From positions 2,020,001 through 2,084,000 of the forward strand of contig NZ_CP026100.1 of NCBI RefSeq assembly GCF_003722335.1: a DNA stretch of 64,000 nt, given 5' to 3'. Source of the DNA: Caulobacter flavus (GTDB taxonomy: Bacteria > Pseudomonadota > Alphaproteobacteria > Caulobacterales > Caulobacteraceae). Position 1 is the stretch's first letter, and each line of letters opens with the position of its first letter. Shown here piece after piece: positions 51,144 through 61,681 of this stretch. The notes below the pieces were generated by a model. It ran no database searches and was not told the DNA's origin. It saw only the letters and a list, made by a program, of their open reading frames with translations. A program made the position numbers and the translations under genes.

Positions 51144-51547
51144 ATGGTCGCATAGGTGAGGGGGGTGAAGAAGGCGGCCAACTGCTGACGCCTCCTGGTG
51201 GGCATCATACGCATATAGAGGGCGCTGATGCGGTAATGCCGCTCATCCAAGGGTAGAGTTGTAAACTCTGGACCCCAACCTGTTTCCGCGAGGGCTGACG
51301 GGTCGTTCGCCAGCAGCCGACGACAAAGATCGAGCCGCGCCTCCGACGATAAATGCCCCCGCGCCTCAATCAGTCGGATAGCGGAGCGTATTAGAGAGTG
51401 GGGCAAAGAGCTGGGAGGGGCTTTTGTTTGAGCGACCGGTATTTCTCCTCCGCCATTCTGGTCGAATAACTCGGTCGAGGGAGATGACTGTAGCCTTGGT
51501 CGGTTCGGCTGCGGTGCTGCGATCAACTCCTGCCTCACCTCATGCAT
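51107..51547 (-). pseudogene. N-terminal part of the frameshifted N6-adenine methyltransferase
   Basis: The frame reads ...PLDERHYRISALYMRMMPTRRRQQLAAFFTP and then goes out of phase (LTYATMCSS...) after a run of six C on the minus strand. RRRQQLAAFFTP is the typical entry to a methylase core (R-x-x-x-G/A-x-F/Y-F-T-P-P). Continuing in the other frame gives the methylase motif I. The start at 51547 is uncertain, because the first 40 residues are low complexity; later GTG or ATG starts are possible. Confidence 0.75.
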
Positions 51548-51845
51548 TTCGGGTTACACGACCCAGGATGACTCCTACCAGTTTGGCGCCTCGGTCAGCA
51601 ATGGACTACCGACTTGAGCGGTCACACCGCCTTCTTCGCTTGTATCCTATGTCTCCAGTTCGGCAGGATGCCAACGTCCGCTTTTAGCACTTAGCGGCTT
51701 TTCGGCAGGGACGCAGGACGTTTGGCTTCGGCTTCTCATCCTTGTCAAACCAACCACCGATATCCCGCCCCGAGCCCGATTTCCCGTTCACCTGAGCCGT
51801 AAGCGCGCCTATTGCTGCCCCTCCTACGCGTTTCTCGGGGGCATC
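51548..51845. other. Island right flank, no confident gene
   Basis: About 300 bases of lower GC between the methyltransferase and the S9 peptidase. On the minus strand an open stretch at about 51687-51840 ends ...DIGGWFDKDEKPKPNVLRPCRKAAKC then a stop, with no good start. It may be the tail of a lost gene. It also must contain the promoter of the peptidase gene. GTCCGCTTT occurs here (about 51677) and in the left flank (about 47620), too short to call an attachment repeat. Confidence 0.4.
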
Positions 51846-54344
51846 ATGTTCGACATCCAATTCCGTCGCCGCGCCGCGGCCCTGGCTTCGACCGCCGTGC
51901 TGGCGGCGCTGACCGGCGGGGCCGTCGCCTCCGTCGCCGTCGCTGGCGAGGCCTATCGCACGCCGCCGGCGCCGATCGCCCAGATCCTCGACGCCGCGCC
52001 GACGCCGGCCGTCACGCTGAGCCCCGAGCGCAAGACCCTGGCCCTGCTGGGCCGCGAGAACCTGCCGCCGATCCGGGCGGTGGCCGATCCGATCCTGCGC
52101 CTGGGCGGCTATCGCATCAATCCGCGCACCAACGGCCCGATCGAGGCCCGCACCACCTGGTCCAACAGCCTGGCCTTCGAGGACGTCAAGACCGGCGCCG
52201 TGCGCGAGGTGGCCCTGCCGCAGGGCGCGCGCTTCATCCTGCCGCGCTGGTCGAGCGACGGCCAGCAGCTGGCCCTGGTGATGGAGGCCCCGACCGGGCT
52301 GGAGCTGTGGGTCGCCGACCTGAAGACCGCCAAGGTCCGCAAGCTGACCGGCCCGGTGCTGAACGCCGCCTTCGGCGCGGCCTATGACTGGCTGCCCGGC
52401 GACGCGGGCCTGATTATCCGCCAGGTCCCGGAGGGCCGTGGCGCGGCGCCGGCGCAGCCGGCCGCGCCCGAGGGCCCGATCGTCCAGCAGTCGGCCGGCC
52501 GCACCGCCGCCATCCGCACCTACCAGGACCTGCTGGGCGACGCCCACGACGAGGCGCTGTTCGATCACTACTTCACCAGCCAGCTGGCCCGGGTGTCGCT
52601 GGCCGACGGCGCGATCACCCCGGTCGGCGCGCCGGGCGTGATCAGCGGCTTCTCGGTCTCGCCCGACGGCCGCTTCCTGCTGACGACGCGCCTCAAGCGC
52701 CCCTACAGCTACCTGGTGCCGGCCGCCCGCTTCCCCACCGAGATCCAGGTGGTCGACGCGACCGACGGCAAGCTGGTCAAGACCCTGGTCGACCGCCCGC
52801 TGGCCGACAACCTGTCGTCGGCCTTCGACGCGGTGGTGGCAGGGCCCCGCAGCCCGCAGTGGCGCGACGACGCGCCCGCCACCCTGGTCTGGGTCGAGGC
52901 CCAGGACGGCGGCGACCCGAAGAAGAAGGTCGAGATCCACGACCGCGTGCTGATGCAGGCCGCGCCGTTCGAGGCCGCGCCGGTCACCCTGGTCGATCTC
53001 GACCTGCGCTATGGCGGCATCGAGTGGGGGCGCGACGACTTCGCCCTGGTCCACAGCCGCTGGTTCGACAACCGCAAGGAAAAGCGCCTGGCCGTCGATC
53101 CGTCCAAGCCCGGCGCCGGCCGCGTGCTGATCGAGCGCAACTACCAGGACCGCTACAACGATCCGGGCTCGGCCATGAGCCGCCGCAACGCGCTCGGCGA
53201 GGAGGTCCTGCACTTCACGCCGGACGGCAAGGGCCTGTTCGTCTCCGGAGAAGGCGCGACGGCCAAGGGCGAGTTCCCGTTCGTGGGCGTGATGAACCTG
53301 GCCGATGGCAAGACCACCCGCCTGTGGCAGGCCAAGGCCCCGTACTACGAGGCCCCGGTCACCTTCGCCGACGAAGCCGGCAAGACCCTGATCACCCGCC
53401 GCGAGAGCAAGGACGAGGTTCCGAACTACTTCGTGAAGCCGCTGAAGGGCGGTAACGGCCGGGCCCTGACCAAGTTCGTCGACCGCGCCCCGCAGTTCGC
53501 CGGCGTCACCAAGCAGACCATCACCTACAACCGCGCCGACGGCGTGAAGCTGTCGGGCGACCTCTATCTGCCGGCCGGCTACGACAAGGCCAAGGACGGC
53601 CCGCTGCCGATGCTGATGTGGGCCTATCCCGAGGAGTTCACCGACGCCTCGGTGGCCGGCCAGACGGTGGACGCGGGCAACCGCTTCACCCGTCCGGGCG
53701 GCGCCAGCCACCTGTTCCTGCTGACCCAGGGCTATGCGGTGCTGGACGGTCCGGGCATGCCGATCATCGGCAAGGACGGGGCCGAGCCCAACGACACCTA
53801 TGTTGAACAGCTCGTAGCCGACGCCAAGGCCGCGGTCGACGCGGTCGTGGCCCTGGGCGTGGCCGACCGCGACCGTATCGCCGTGGGCGGCCACAGCTAT
53901 GGCGCGTTCATGACCGCCAACCTGCTGGCCCACTCCGACCTCTTCCGGGCCGGCATCGCGCGGTCGGGCGCCTACAACCGCACCCTGACGCCGTTCGGCT
54001 TCCAGTCCGAGCAGCGCACCTACTGGCAGGCCACCGACACCTATACGAAGATGAGCCCCTTCACCTATGTGAAGCAGGTCAACGAGCCGATCCTGCTGAT
54101 CCACGGCGAGGCGGACGACAACTCCGGCACCTTCCCGATCCAGAGCGAGCGCTTCTACGCCGCGCTGAAGGGGGCGGGGGCCACCGTGCGCTACACCGTG
54201 CTGCCCTACGAGGCCCACGGCTATCGCGCCCGGGAGTCGGTGATGCACACCCTGTGGGAGATGACCGACTGGATGGACCGCTACGTCAAGAACGCCCCGC
54301 CGCGCGCGGCCGCCCCGGCCGCCGTCGCGCCGGCCGCGAAGTAA
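51846..54344 (+). CDS. Secreted S9-family (prolyl oligopeptidase-like) serine peptidase
   Basis: An 832-residue protein. The signal peptide is within [35 protein letters not shown] seven-bladed beta-propeller follows (about 60-560; blades such as [29 protein letters not shown]). The C-terminal alpha/beta-hydrolase domain has nucleophile Ser684 in [15 protein letters not shown], acid in [21 protein letters not shown] and His in [13 protein letters not shown]. It resembles glutamyl-endopeptidase-like S9 enzymes. It cleaves short peptides in the periplasm and may feed the methionine transporter genes that follow 14 bp later. Confidence 0.93.
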   Translation: MFDIQFRRRAAALASTAVLAALTGGAVASVAVAGEAYRTPPAPIAQILDAAPTPAVTLSPERKTLALLGRENLPPIRAVADPILRLGGYRINPRTNGPIEARTTWSNSLAFEDVKTGAVREVALPQGARFILPRWSSDGQQLALVMEAPTGLELWVADLKTAKVRKLTGPVLNAAFGAAYDWLPGDAGLIIRQVPEGRGAAPAQPAAPEGPIVQQSAGRTAAIRTYQDLLGDAHDEALFDHYFTSQLARVSLADGAITPVGAPGVISGFSVSPDGRFLLTTRLKRPYSYLVPAARFPTEIQVVDATDGKLVKTLVDRPLADNLSSAFDAVVAGPRSPQWRDDAPATLVWVEAQDGGDPKKKVEIHDRVLMQAAPFEAAPVTLVDLDLRYGGIEWGRDDFALVHSRWFDNRKEKRLAVDPSKPGAGRVLIERNYQDRYNDPGSAMSRRNALGEEVLHFTPDGKGLFVSGEGATAKGEFPFVGVMNLADGKTTRLWQAKAPYYEAPVTFADEAGKTLITRRESKDEVPNYFVKPLKGGNGRALTKFVDRAPQFAGVTKQTITYNRADGVKLSGDLYLPAGYDKAKDGPLPMLMWAYPEEFTDASVAGQTVDAGNRFTRPGGASHLFLLTQGYAVLDGPGMPIIGKDGAEPNDTYVEQLVADAKAAVDAVVALGVADRDRIAVGGHSYGAFMTANLLAHSDLFRAGIARSGAYNRTLTPFGFQSEQRTYWQATDTYTKMSPFTYVKQVNEPILLIHGEADDNSGTFPIQSERFYAALKGAGATVRYTVLPYEAHGYRARESVMHTLWEMTDWMDRYVKNAPPRAAAPAAVAPAAK

Positions 54345-54357
54345 GGACCAGCCGCCG

Positions 54358-55355
<998 letters not shown>

Positions 55356-55359
<4 letters not shown>

Positions 55360-56018
55360 GCCTGTTTTCCAACATCGACTGGGCCGATATCGGTCTGGCT
55401 ACGCTCGACACCCTGACCATGCTCGGCGGCTCGATGGTGCTGACCGTGGTGCTGGGCCTGCCGCTGGGCGTGATCCTGTTCCTGACCGGCAAGGGCCAGA
55501 TGCTGGAGAACAAGCCCGCCCATACGGCGCTGGGCCTGCTGGTCAACATCCTGCGCTCGGTGCCGTTCGTGATCCTGCTGATCGTGATGATCCCGCTGAC
55601 GGTGCTGCTGGTCGGCACCTCTCTGGGCGTGGCCGGGGCCATCCCGCCGCTGGTGGTGGGCGCCGCGCCGTTCTACGCGCGCCTGGTCGAGACCGCCCTG
55701 CGCGAAGTCGACAAGGGCGTGGTCGAGGCCAGCTTCGCCCTGGGCGCCACGCGCCGCCAGGTGGTGCTGGGCGCGCTGCTGCCCGAAGCCATGCCGGGGA
55801 TCATCGCCGGCGCCACCGTGACCGCCATCGCGCTCGTCTCCTATACGGCCATGGCCGGGGTGGTCGGGGCCGGGGGCCTCGGCGACCTGGCCATCCGCTT
55901 CGGCTACCAGCGCTTCCAGACCGACGTCATGGTGGTGACCGTGGTGCTGCTGCTGGTCCTGGTGCAGGTGCTGCAGATGGTCGGCGACACGGTGGTGCGG
56001 AAGGTCTCGCACCGGTGA
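55356..56018 (+). CDS. metI: Methionine ABC transporter permease
   Basis: A 220-residue inner-membrane protein with five to six helices. The family signature is [45 protein letters not shown] (EAA loop that binds MetN). [24 protein letters not shown] is the first helix region. Overlaps metN. Confidence 0.95.
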
Positions 56019-56053
56019 TTGCGGGCGCGAGGGCAGGGGCCTAAGAACCCCTC

Positions 56054-56413
56054 ATGATCGACGAAATCCTCTCCGCCCCGCCGCCCGAGCACTGGGACCA
56101 GGCGCTGGCCGACACCTTGCCCGGCCGCATCATCCTGGTGGGCCTGACCTTCCTCGACGCCGACGGCGAGATCGAGGACGTCGAGCAGTTCCACGGCGTC
56201 ATCCTCTCGGCCGACCCGGAAGAGGGCATTCTCGTGGACCTGCTGACGCAGGAAGAGGACGGCGACACCTACCTGCTGCCGCCCCAGACCTCGAACATCC
56301 GGCAGGCCCAGCCGGGGACCTACACCCTGGCCAACGGCGAGGTGCTGGAGAACCCCGACTTCGTGTCGAACTGGACCATCCAGGGCCCCGAAGACCCGGC
56401 CAACGACGACTGA
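56054..56413 (+). CDS. Conserved hypothetical acidic protein between metI and metQ
   Basis: A 119-residue soluble protein (IILVGLTFLDADGEIEDVEQFHGVILSADPEEGILVDLLTQEEDGDTYLLPPQTSNIRQAQPGTYTLANGEVLENPDFVSNW). It is strongly acidic and likely an all-beta barrel-like fold. No motif recognised. Position inside the met transporter locus may be accidental. Confidence 0.8.
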   Translation: MIDEILSAPPPEHWDQALADTLPGRIILVGLTFLDADGEIEDVEQFHGVILSADPEEGILVDLLTQEEDGDTYLLPPQTSNIRQAQPGTYTLANGEVLENPDFVSNWTIQGPEDPANDD

Positions 56414-56440
56414 GGGCTGTCTCTCCCTCTCTAAACTCCC

Positions 56441-56569
56441 GTCATTCCCGCCCTTGTGGCGGGAACCTCTGGTTCCGCCCGCACGTGAAGCGCAAGCGGA
56501 TCGCCGGCGATCCGCCCCAACCGCACTTGCGGCTGACAGAGGGGTTCCCGCCACAAGGGCGGGAATGAC
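56441..56569. repeat. R2 repeat, second copy
   Basis: 129 bp with perfect long terminal inverted repeats: CTCCCGTCATTCCCGCCC on the left and its complement on the right, extending about 30 bp including flanks. The interior shares GCACGTGAAGCGC with the copy at 44933-45062. It separates the hypothetical gene from metQ. Confidence 0.85.
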
Positions 56570-56688
56570 GGGAGGCAGGGAGAGGTGGCCAGCCGCGGCT
56601 CTCTACCCCTCCCCAGGAAAACTGATTCCGCGCCCCCGGCGTTTTCGCGCAATACCCTCCCGGAATTATCGACTTATCGGAGCCGTTC

Positions 56689-57492
56689 ATGGTCGCCCGC
56701 CGCGCCGCCCTCGTCAGCCTCGCCGCCTTCGCCCTGCTGGCCGCCTGCAGCCGCCAGCCCGCGCCCTCGGCGGCCGACACCCTGGTGGTCGGCGCCACCG
56801 CCGTGCCGCATGCCGAGGTCCTGGAGTTCATCAAGCCGAAGCTGGCGGCCGAGGGCCTGAAGCTCGACGTCAAGGTGTTCAACGACTACGTCCAGCCCAA
56901 CGTGCAGCTGGCCGAGAAGCATCTGGACGCCAACTACTTCCAGACCGGTCCCTATCTCGACACCGTCAACGCCGACCGCGGCTGGGGCCTGGTCAAGGTC
57001 GCCGGCGTGCACATCGAGCCGTTGGGCGCCTATTCCTCGAAGATCAAGGCCATCGCCGACCTGCCGGCCGGCGCTGTGGTGGCCATCCCCAACGAGCCCA
57101 GCAACGGCGGCCGCGCCCTGCTGCTGCTCAACAAGAACGGCCTGATCACCCTGAAGGACCCGTCCAACCCGGTCTCGACCCTCAAGGACATCACCGCCAA
57201 CCCGAAGGGCCTGAAGTTCAAGGAGCTGGAGTCGGCGACCCTGCCGCGCGTGCTGAACCAGGTCGACCTGGCGGTGATCAACACCAACTACGCCCTGGAC
57301 GCCAAGCTCGACCCGGCCAAGGACGCCCTGCTGATCGAGGACAAGACCAGCCCCTATGTGAACTTCCTGGTCACCCGTCCGGACAACGCCGCCGACCCGC
57401 GCGTGGCCAAGCTGGCCAAGGCCCTGGCCTCGCCCGAGGTGAAGGCGTTCATGGCGGAGAAGTACAAGGGCGCGGTGGTTCCGGCGTTCTGA
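56689..57492 (+). CDS. metQ: Methionine-binding lipoprotein
   Basis: A 267-residue protein. A lipoprotein signal with lipobox LLAACS (MVARRAALVSLAAFALLAAC). The NlpA/MetQ domain shows VVGATAVPHAEVLEFIKPKLAAEGLKLDVKVFNDYVQPNVQLAEKHLDANYFQTGPYLD and KDITANPKGLKFKELESATLPRVLNQVDLAVINTNYAL. It captures methionine for MetNI. Separated from metI by about 670 bp with a hypothetical gene and an R2 repeat, so it may have its own promoter. Confidence 0.94.
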   Translation: MVARRAALVSLAAFALLAACSRQPAPSAADTLVVGATAVPHAEVLEFIKPKLAAEGLKLDVKVFNDYVQPNVQLAEKHLDANYFQTGPYLDTVNADRGWGLVKVAGVHIEPLGAYSSKIKAIADLPAGAVVAIPNEPSNGGRALLLLNKNGLITLKDPSNPVSTLKDITANPKGLKFKELESATLPRVLNQVDLAVINTNYALDAKLDPAKDALLIEDKTSPYVNFLVTRPDNAADPRVAKLAKALASPEVKAFMAEKYKGAVVPAF

Positions 57493-57578
57493 TCGCACGC
57501 CCTGGCGTCGAGGGCGCGTCGCCGTCCTCGACAACTCCAGATTGTTAAGCTCTAATCGCGCTCACGCAGAGGGGCGCG

Positions 57579-58352
57579 ATGGTCAGCGGCAAGTCCTTGA
57601 AGGTGTCGGAGGCCGCGCCGCGCGCGCTCCAGGCGGACAAGACCGCCCCCGCCGCCAAGGCGGGCAAGGCCGCGCTGGTCGCCGCCCACCATACGGGTCA
57701 TCGCGATCGCCTGCGCGAGCGGGCCCGGGCCGGAGGGCTGGCGGCCCTTCCCGACTACGAACTGCTCGAGCTCTATCTCTTCCGCAGCCTGCCGCGCGGC
57801 GACGTCAAGCCGCTGGCCAAGGCGCTGCTGGCGCGGTTCGGCTCGTTCGCCGGGGTGCTGGGCGCCACCGTCGAGGAGCTGAAGACAGTCTCCGGGGTCG
57901 GCGAGACGGCGGCGGTCGACCTGAAGATCCTGCACGAGGCCACTCTGCGGGCCGGGCGCGAGGGCATCACCAAGCGGCCGGTGATCTCGTCGTGGACGGC
58001 GCTGCTGGGCTATGTCCGCGTCGCCCTGGCCAACGAGTCCCGCGAGCAGTTCCGGGTGCTGTTCCTCGACAAGAAGAACCAGCTGATCGCCGACGAGGTG
58101 ATGAACCACGGCACGGTCGACCATGCGCCGGTCTATCCGCGCGAGGTGATGCGCCGGGCGCTGGAGCTTTCCAGCTCCAACCTGATCCTGCTCCACAACC
58201 ACCCCAGCGGCGATCCCACCCCCTCGCGTCCCGACATCGAGATGACCAAGCAGATCGTCACCGCCGGCAAGGCGCTGAGCATCGCCGTCCACGACCACCT
58301 GGTGGTGGGTCGCGACGGGGTGGCCAGCTTCAAGGCGCTGGGGCTGATTTGA
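57579..58352 (+). CDS. radC: RadC family JAB/MPN-domain protein
   Basis: A 257-residue protein. N-terminal UPF0758 helix-hairpin-helix region ([48 protein letters not shown]). The C-terminal JAMM domain has [22 protein letters not shown], the HxH...D metal-binding motif, intact. Role in DNA repair is historic and unproven; the domain is a putative metallo-isopeptidase. 87 bp after metQ. Confidence 0.93.
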   Translation: MVSGKSLKVSEAAPRALQADKTAPAAKAGKAALVAAHHTGHRDRLRERARAGGLAALPDYELLELYLFRSLPRGDVKPLAKALLARFGSFAGVLGATVEELKTVSGVGETAAVDLKILHEATLRAGREGITKRPVISSWTALLGYVRVALANESREQFRVLFLDKKNQLIADEVMNHGTVDHAPVYPREVMRRALELSSSNLILLHNHPSGDPTPSRPDIEMTKQIVTAGKALSIAVHDHLVVGRDGVASFKALGLI

Positions 58353-58431
58353 GGGCGAAGAAAATCTAACGCCCTTGACGGCGCCTGCGGCATTGCGGAG
58401 CTTGGCCGGATCAGCTGTTCCGGAGTGTTCC

Positions 58432-59667
58432 ATGCGTCGCCTGCTGTCAGTCCTCCTCGGCTCGGCCGCTCTTATGGGCGTCGCCGCCCACGCCGCCGAG
58501 GCTCCGGTCTCGAAAGCTGCCGTCTCCAAGGCTGATCGGGCGCTGCACGAGCGCATCCTGACGCTGGACACCCATCTCGACACGCCCGAGCACTTCGCGC
58601 GGCCGGGCTGGAGCATGGTCGACCGCCACAGCGTGCCGCAGGACTTCAGCCAGGTCGACCTGCCGCGCATGAACGACGGCGGCCTCGATGGCGGGTTCTT
58701 CGTGATCTACACCGGCCAGGGCGACCTGACCGCCGAGGGCTATCGCAAGGCCCGCGACTTCGCCCTGACCCGCGCGACCGAGATCCGCGAGATGGTGGCC
58801 GCCCACAGCGACAGGTTCGAGCTGGCCTATACCCCCGAGGATGCGATCCGCATCAACAAGGCGGGCAAGAAGTTCGCCTTCCAGAGCATCGAGAACAGCT
58901 GGCCGCTGGGCGAGGACCTCACCCTGCTGCAGACCTTCCACGCCGCCGGGGTGCGGATGGCCGGCCCGGTCCACTTCCGCAACAACCAGTTCGCCGACAG
59001 CTCGACCGACCCCAAGGGCAAGATCTGGAACGGCTTCTCGCCGCTCGGTTTGCGCTGGCTGGCCGAGGCCAACCGCCTGGGGATCCTGATCGACGTCAGC
59101 CACGCTTCCGACGACGTCGTGGACCAGGCGGTGGCCCTGTCGAAGGTTCCGGTCATCGCCTCGCACTCGGGCGCCCGGGCGGTGTTCGACCATCCGCGCA
59201 ATCTCGACGACGCGCATATCCGCAAGATCGCGCAGAGCGGCGGGGCGATCTGCATCAACTCGGTCTATCTGCGCGCCTCGACCAACAGCCCCGAGCGCAA
59301 GGCGGCGCTGGAGGCCCTGGGCAAGGGTCCTGGCGACGAGGCCAGCCAGGCGCAGGTCGTCGCCTACGCCAAGAAGCGCGCCGAGGTCGACGCGAAGTTC
59401 CCGCCCGTGCGCGCCAACTTCGACACCTTCATGGACAGCATGAACCACGTGCTGAAGATCGGCGGCGCCAAGGCCGTCTGCGTCGGCGCCGACTGGGACG
59501 GCGGCGGCGGCGTCGAGGGCCTGGAGGACGTGGCCGACCTGCCCAAGATCACCGCCCGCCTCAAGGCCGCTGGCTACAGCGACGCCGACATCGAGGCGAT
59601 CTGGAGCGGCAACGTGCTGCGGCTGCTGGGCCAGGCGCAGGCCTGGGCGAAGACGGCGGCGAAGTAA
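58432..59667 (+). CDS. Secreted membrane dipeptidase (M19, renal dipeptidase family)
   Basis: A protein of 411 residues from [21 protein letters not shown], a signal peptide (ATG at 58432; an earlier start at 58375 lacks one). Family motifs: [14 protein letters not shown] with metal-binding His/Asp, [31 protein letters not shown] and [11 protein letters not shown] binuclear zinc enzyme that hydrolyses dipeptides, likely periplasmic. Confidence 0.92.
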   Translation: MRRLLSVLLGSAALMGVAAHAAEAPVSKAAVSKADRALHERILTLDTHLDTPEHFARPGWSMVDRHSVPQDFSQVDLPRMNDGGLDGGFFVIYTGQGDLTAEGYRKARDFALTRATEIREMVAAHSDRFELAYTPEDAIRINKAGKKFAFQSIENSWPLGEDLTLLQTFHAAGVRMAGPVHFRNNQFADSSTDPKGKIWNGFSPLGLRWLAEANRLGILIDVSHASDDVVDQAVALSKVPVIASHSGARAVFDHPRNLDDAHIRKIAQSGGAICINSVYLRASTNSPERKAALEALGKGPGDEASQAQVVAYAKKRAEVDAKFPPVRANFDTFMDSMNHVLKIGGAKAVCVGADWDGGGGVEGLEDVADLPKITARLKAAGYSDADIEAIWSGNVLRLLGQAQAWAKTAAK

Positions 59668-59674
59668 GGCCGAA

Positions 59675-59927
59675 GATCCTCCCCCTCTGGGGGAGGTGGC
59701 CCGGAGGGCCGGAGGGGGGACGTTTTCAGCTTCCATAAAGCCGGCCGGTTTCCCCGCAACTCCCCCCACCGATCGCTGCGCGATCGCCTCCCCCACAGGG
59801 GGATCGTTGCATAATGGGGTAAAACAAGAACGACTTTCCCCTTTTGATTCCGAACTGTTCTCGAACGGATTCTGGTCTGTTCTTCGACGTTCCGAATTTC
59901 GCAACAGTCCCCCACAGGGGGAGGTTC
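59675..59927. repeat. R1 repeat block with nested 116-bp element
   Basis: The first unit (about 59675-59720) has CTCCCCCTCTGGGGGAG and TGGCCCGGAGGGCC, followed by ACGTTTTCAGCT as at other loci. The second (about 59763-59925) has GATCGCTGCGCGATC and a CTCCCCCACAGGGGGAG palindrome split by the 116-bp element. Confidence 0.85.
59798..59913 (+). mobile_element. 116-bp MITE-like element, copy B
   Basis: Same ends and same sequence by eye as copy A (11882-11997). ACA flanks both sides (59795-59797 and 59914-59916), again within the loop of an R1 palindrome. It lies 14 bp beyond the stop of msrQ. Confidence 0.8.
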
Positions 59928-60689
59928 CTAGCGTGCGGCGATCTTCCGCCACGCCCGCCACCCCAGCAGCACCGCCAGGATCGCGCCGTACACCAGCGGC
60001 GGCCGATGATCGGCCTTCACCAGCAGGTAGTAGTGGGCCACGCCCAGGGGCACGATCAGGTAGATCAGCCAGTGCAGCCGGCTCCAGGCCGCTCGCCCCA
60101 TCCGCGCCACCCAGCCGTTGGTCGAGGTGATCGCCAGCGGAACCAGCATCACGAAGGCGGCCATGCCCAGGGTGATGAACGGCCGCTTGAGGATGTCCTT
60201 CCACAGCTGGCCGAAGTCGAAATAGAGGTCGACGCCGATGTAGCTGAGCAGATGCAGCGACACGTAGGCGAAGGCGAACAGGCCGACGGTCCGGCGAAAG
60301 CGCACGAGGCGCGGCTTCCTCAGGATCACCGCCGCCGGCGTGATCGCCAGGCCGACCAGCAGCAGCCGCAGACCCCAGACCCCCAGCTGGCGCACCAGGG
60401 TCTCGATCGGATTGACGCCCAGGTCGCCGGTGAAGGCGCGGGAGGCAAGCCACGCCAGCGGCGCGGCGCAGGCCAGCCAGACCGCGGCGTAGACGAGTGC
60501 GTCGCGGGTCTTGGAGGGGCGTTTCCTTCGAGCCCTTCCCTCTTGATGGGGGAAGGGTTGGGATGGGGGTGACGACGGCGGCGCCGCATTCTTCTCGGTT
60601 GACGACCTGCCGCTAGCCAGCGCCGTGTCACCCCCAACCCCGGCCCTTCCCCCATCGAGGGGGAAGGGGGCTTCTTCAGCGTTCGTCAT
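59928..60689 (-). CDS. msrQ: MsrQ haem-binding membrane subunit of the methionine sulfoxide reductase system
   Basis: A protein of 253 residues from [14 protein letters not shown], whose ATG overlaps the msrP stop (TGATG). Six helices from about residue 60 onwards; FRRTVGLFAFAYVSLHLLSYIGVD and WSRLHWLIYLIVPLGVAHYYLLVKADHR contain the haem-ligand His. It passes quinol or flavin electrons to periplasmic MsrP. Residues about 7-53 are encoded by an R3 inverted repeat inserted in frame (60533-60670) and are absent from ordinary MsrQ. Whether this tail is tolerated or a later start is used is unknown. Confidence 0.9.
   Translation of the reverse strand: MTNAEEAPFPLDGGRAGVGGDTALASGRSSTEKNAAPPSSPPSQPFPHQEGRARRKRPSKTRDALVYAAVWLACAAPLAWLASRAFTGDLGVNPIETLVRQLGVWGLRLLLVGLAITPAAVILRKPRLVRFRRTVGLFAFAYVSLHLLSYIGVDLYFDFGQLWKDILKRPFITLGMAAFVMLVPLAITSTNGWVARMGRAAWSRLHWLIYLIVPLGVAHYYLLVKADHRPPLVYGAILAVLLGWRAWRKIAAR
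60533..60670. repeat. R3 inverted repeat inside the 5' end of msrQ
   Basis: 138 bp (46 codons). The left arm has CCCTTCCC...GATGGGGGAAGGG then TTGGGATGGGGGTGAC. The right arm is an imperfect complement (GTCACCCCCAACCCC then CCCTTCCCCCATCGAGGGGG). Looks like an intergenic repeat, but lies in coding sequence. Confidence 0.8.
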
Positions 60690-61627
60690 CAGAAGTTCCG
60701 CTTCAGATCCATGCCGCGATACATGTCCGCCACCCACTCGCCATAGCCGTTGAAGGCCAGGGTGTCGCGCCGGCGGAACTCGCCGATGCGGCGTTCGGTG
60801 GCCTGCGACCAGCGGGGGTGGTCAACGGCTGGATTGACGTTGGAATAGAAGCCGTACTCGCGCGGCGCCGACAGGTTCCAGGCCGTCGGCGGCTGGCGCT
60901 CGACCAGGCTGATGCGGGTGATCGACTTGATGCTCTTGAAGCCGTACTTCCACGGCACGACCAGCCGCAGCGGCGCGCCGTTCTGGTTGGGGAGGGTCTC
61001 GCCGTAGAGGCCGACGGCGATCAGGGTCAGCGGATGGACGGCCTCGTCGATGCGCAGGCCCTCGCGATAGGGCCACTGCAGCACGTCCCAGCGCTGGCCG
61101 GTCATTTCCGAGGGGCGCAGCAGGGTCTCGAAGGCGACGAACCTGGCCTTCGAGGTCGGTTTGACCGCCGCGATCAGGTCCTTAAGCGGAAAGCCGACCC
61201 AGGGGATCACCATCGACCAGCCCTCGACGCAGCGCAGGCGATAGATCCGCTCCTCCAGCTTGTTGGCCTTGATCAGGTCGTCGATGTCGAAGGTCCTGGG
61301 GGCCTCGCAGGCGCCGTCGACGCGGACGGTCCAGGGGCGGGTCTTCAGCTTGCCGGCGTTCTCGGCCGGGTCGCCCTTGTCGACGCCGAATTCGTAGAAG
61401 TTGTTGTAGCTGGTGACGTCGTTCCTGGGCGTCGGCTTCTCGGTGGTCGAGAAGCCCTTGCTGAAGGCCAGGGGCGCGGCGCTGGCCGCGGCGCCGCCCA
61501 GGCCCGCCAGGCCCACGCCCGCGAGACCAAGGCCCGCCGCGCCCGTGATGAACTCGCGCCGGCGCAGATACAGCGCCTTGTCGGTGACGTCGTTGTCGGT
61601 CAGGTCGGGACGGTGGCGGATCAGCAC
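60689..61627 (-). CDS. msrP: MsrP, Tat-exported molybdopterin methionine sulfoxide reductase
   Basis: A protein of 312 residues from a GTG ([36 protein letters not shown]), with the twin-arginine motif RRREF. The Mo-coordinating Cys is in [43 protein letters not shown] is the conserved C-terminal core. It repairs oxidised Met in periplasmic proteins. Coupled to msrQ. An ECF-type promoter lies about 30 bp upstream. Confidence 0.94.
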   Translation of the reverse strand: MLIRHRPDLTDNDVTDKALYLRRREFITGAAGLGLAGVGLAGLGGAAASAAPLAFSKGFSTTEKPTPRNDVTSYNNFYEFGVDKGDPAENAGKLKTRPWTVRVDGACEAPRTFDIDDLIKANKLEERIYRLRCVEGWSMVIPWVGFPLKDLIAAVKPTSKARFVAFETLLRPSEMTGQRWDVLQWPYREGLRIDEAVHPLTLIAVGLYGETLPNQNGAPLRLVVPWKYGFKSIKSITRISLVERQPPTAWNLSAPREYGFYSNVNPAVDHPRWSQATERRIGEFRRRDTLAFNGYGEWVADMYRGMDLKRNF

Positions 61628-61654
61628 GGCGTGTCTCCGGTTACAGCCTCGAAG

Positions 61655-61681
61655 ATACGGAGCCGGATGCGTTTTGGTTAC
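61655..61681 (-). promoter_or_regulatory. ECF-sigma-type promoter of msrPQ
   Basis: On the minus strand GTAACC (61681-61676) is followed after exactly 16 bp by CGTA (61659-61656). This fits ECF promoters; the Caulobacter SigF type is GTAACC-N16-CGAA. The transcript would have a leader of about 25 nt. The ECF gene at 62677-63237 is the obvious candidate activator. Confidence 0.65.
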
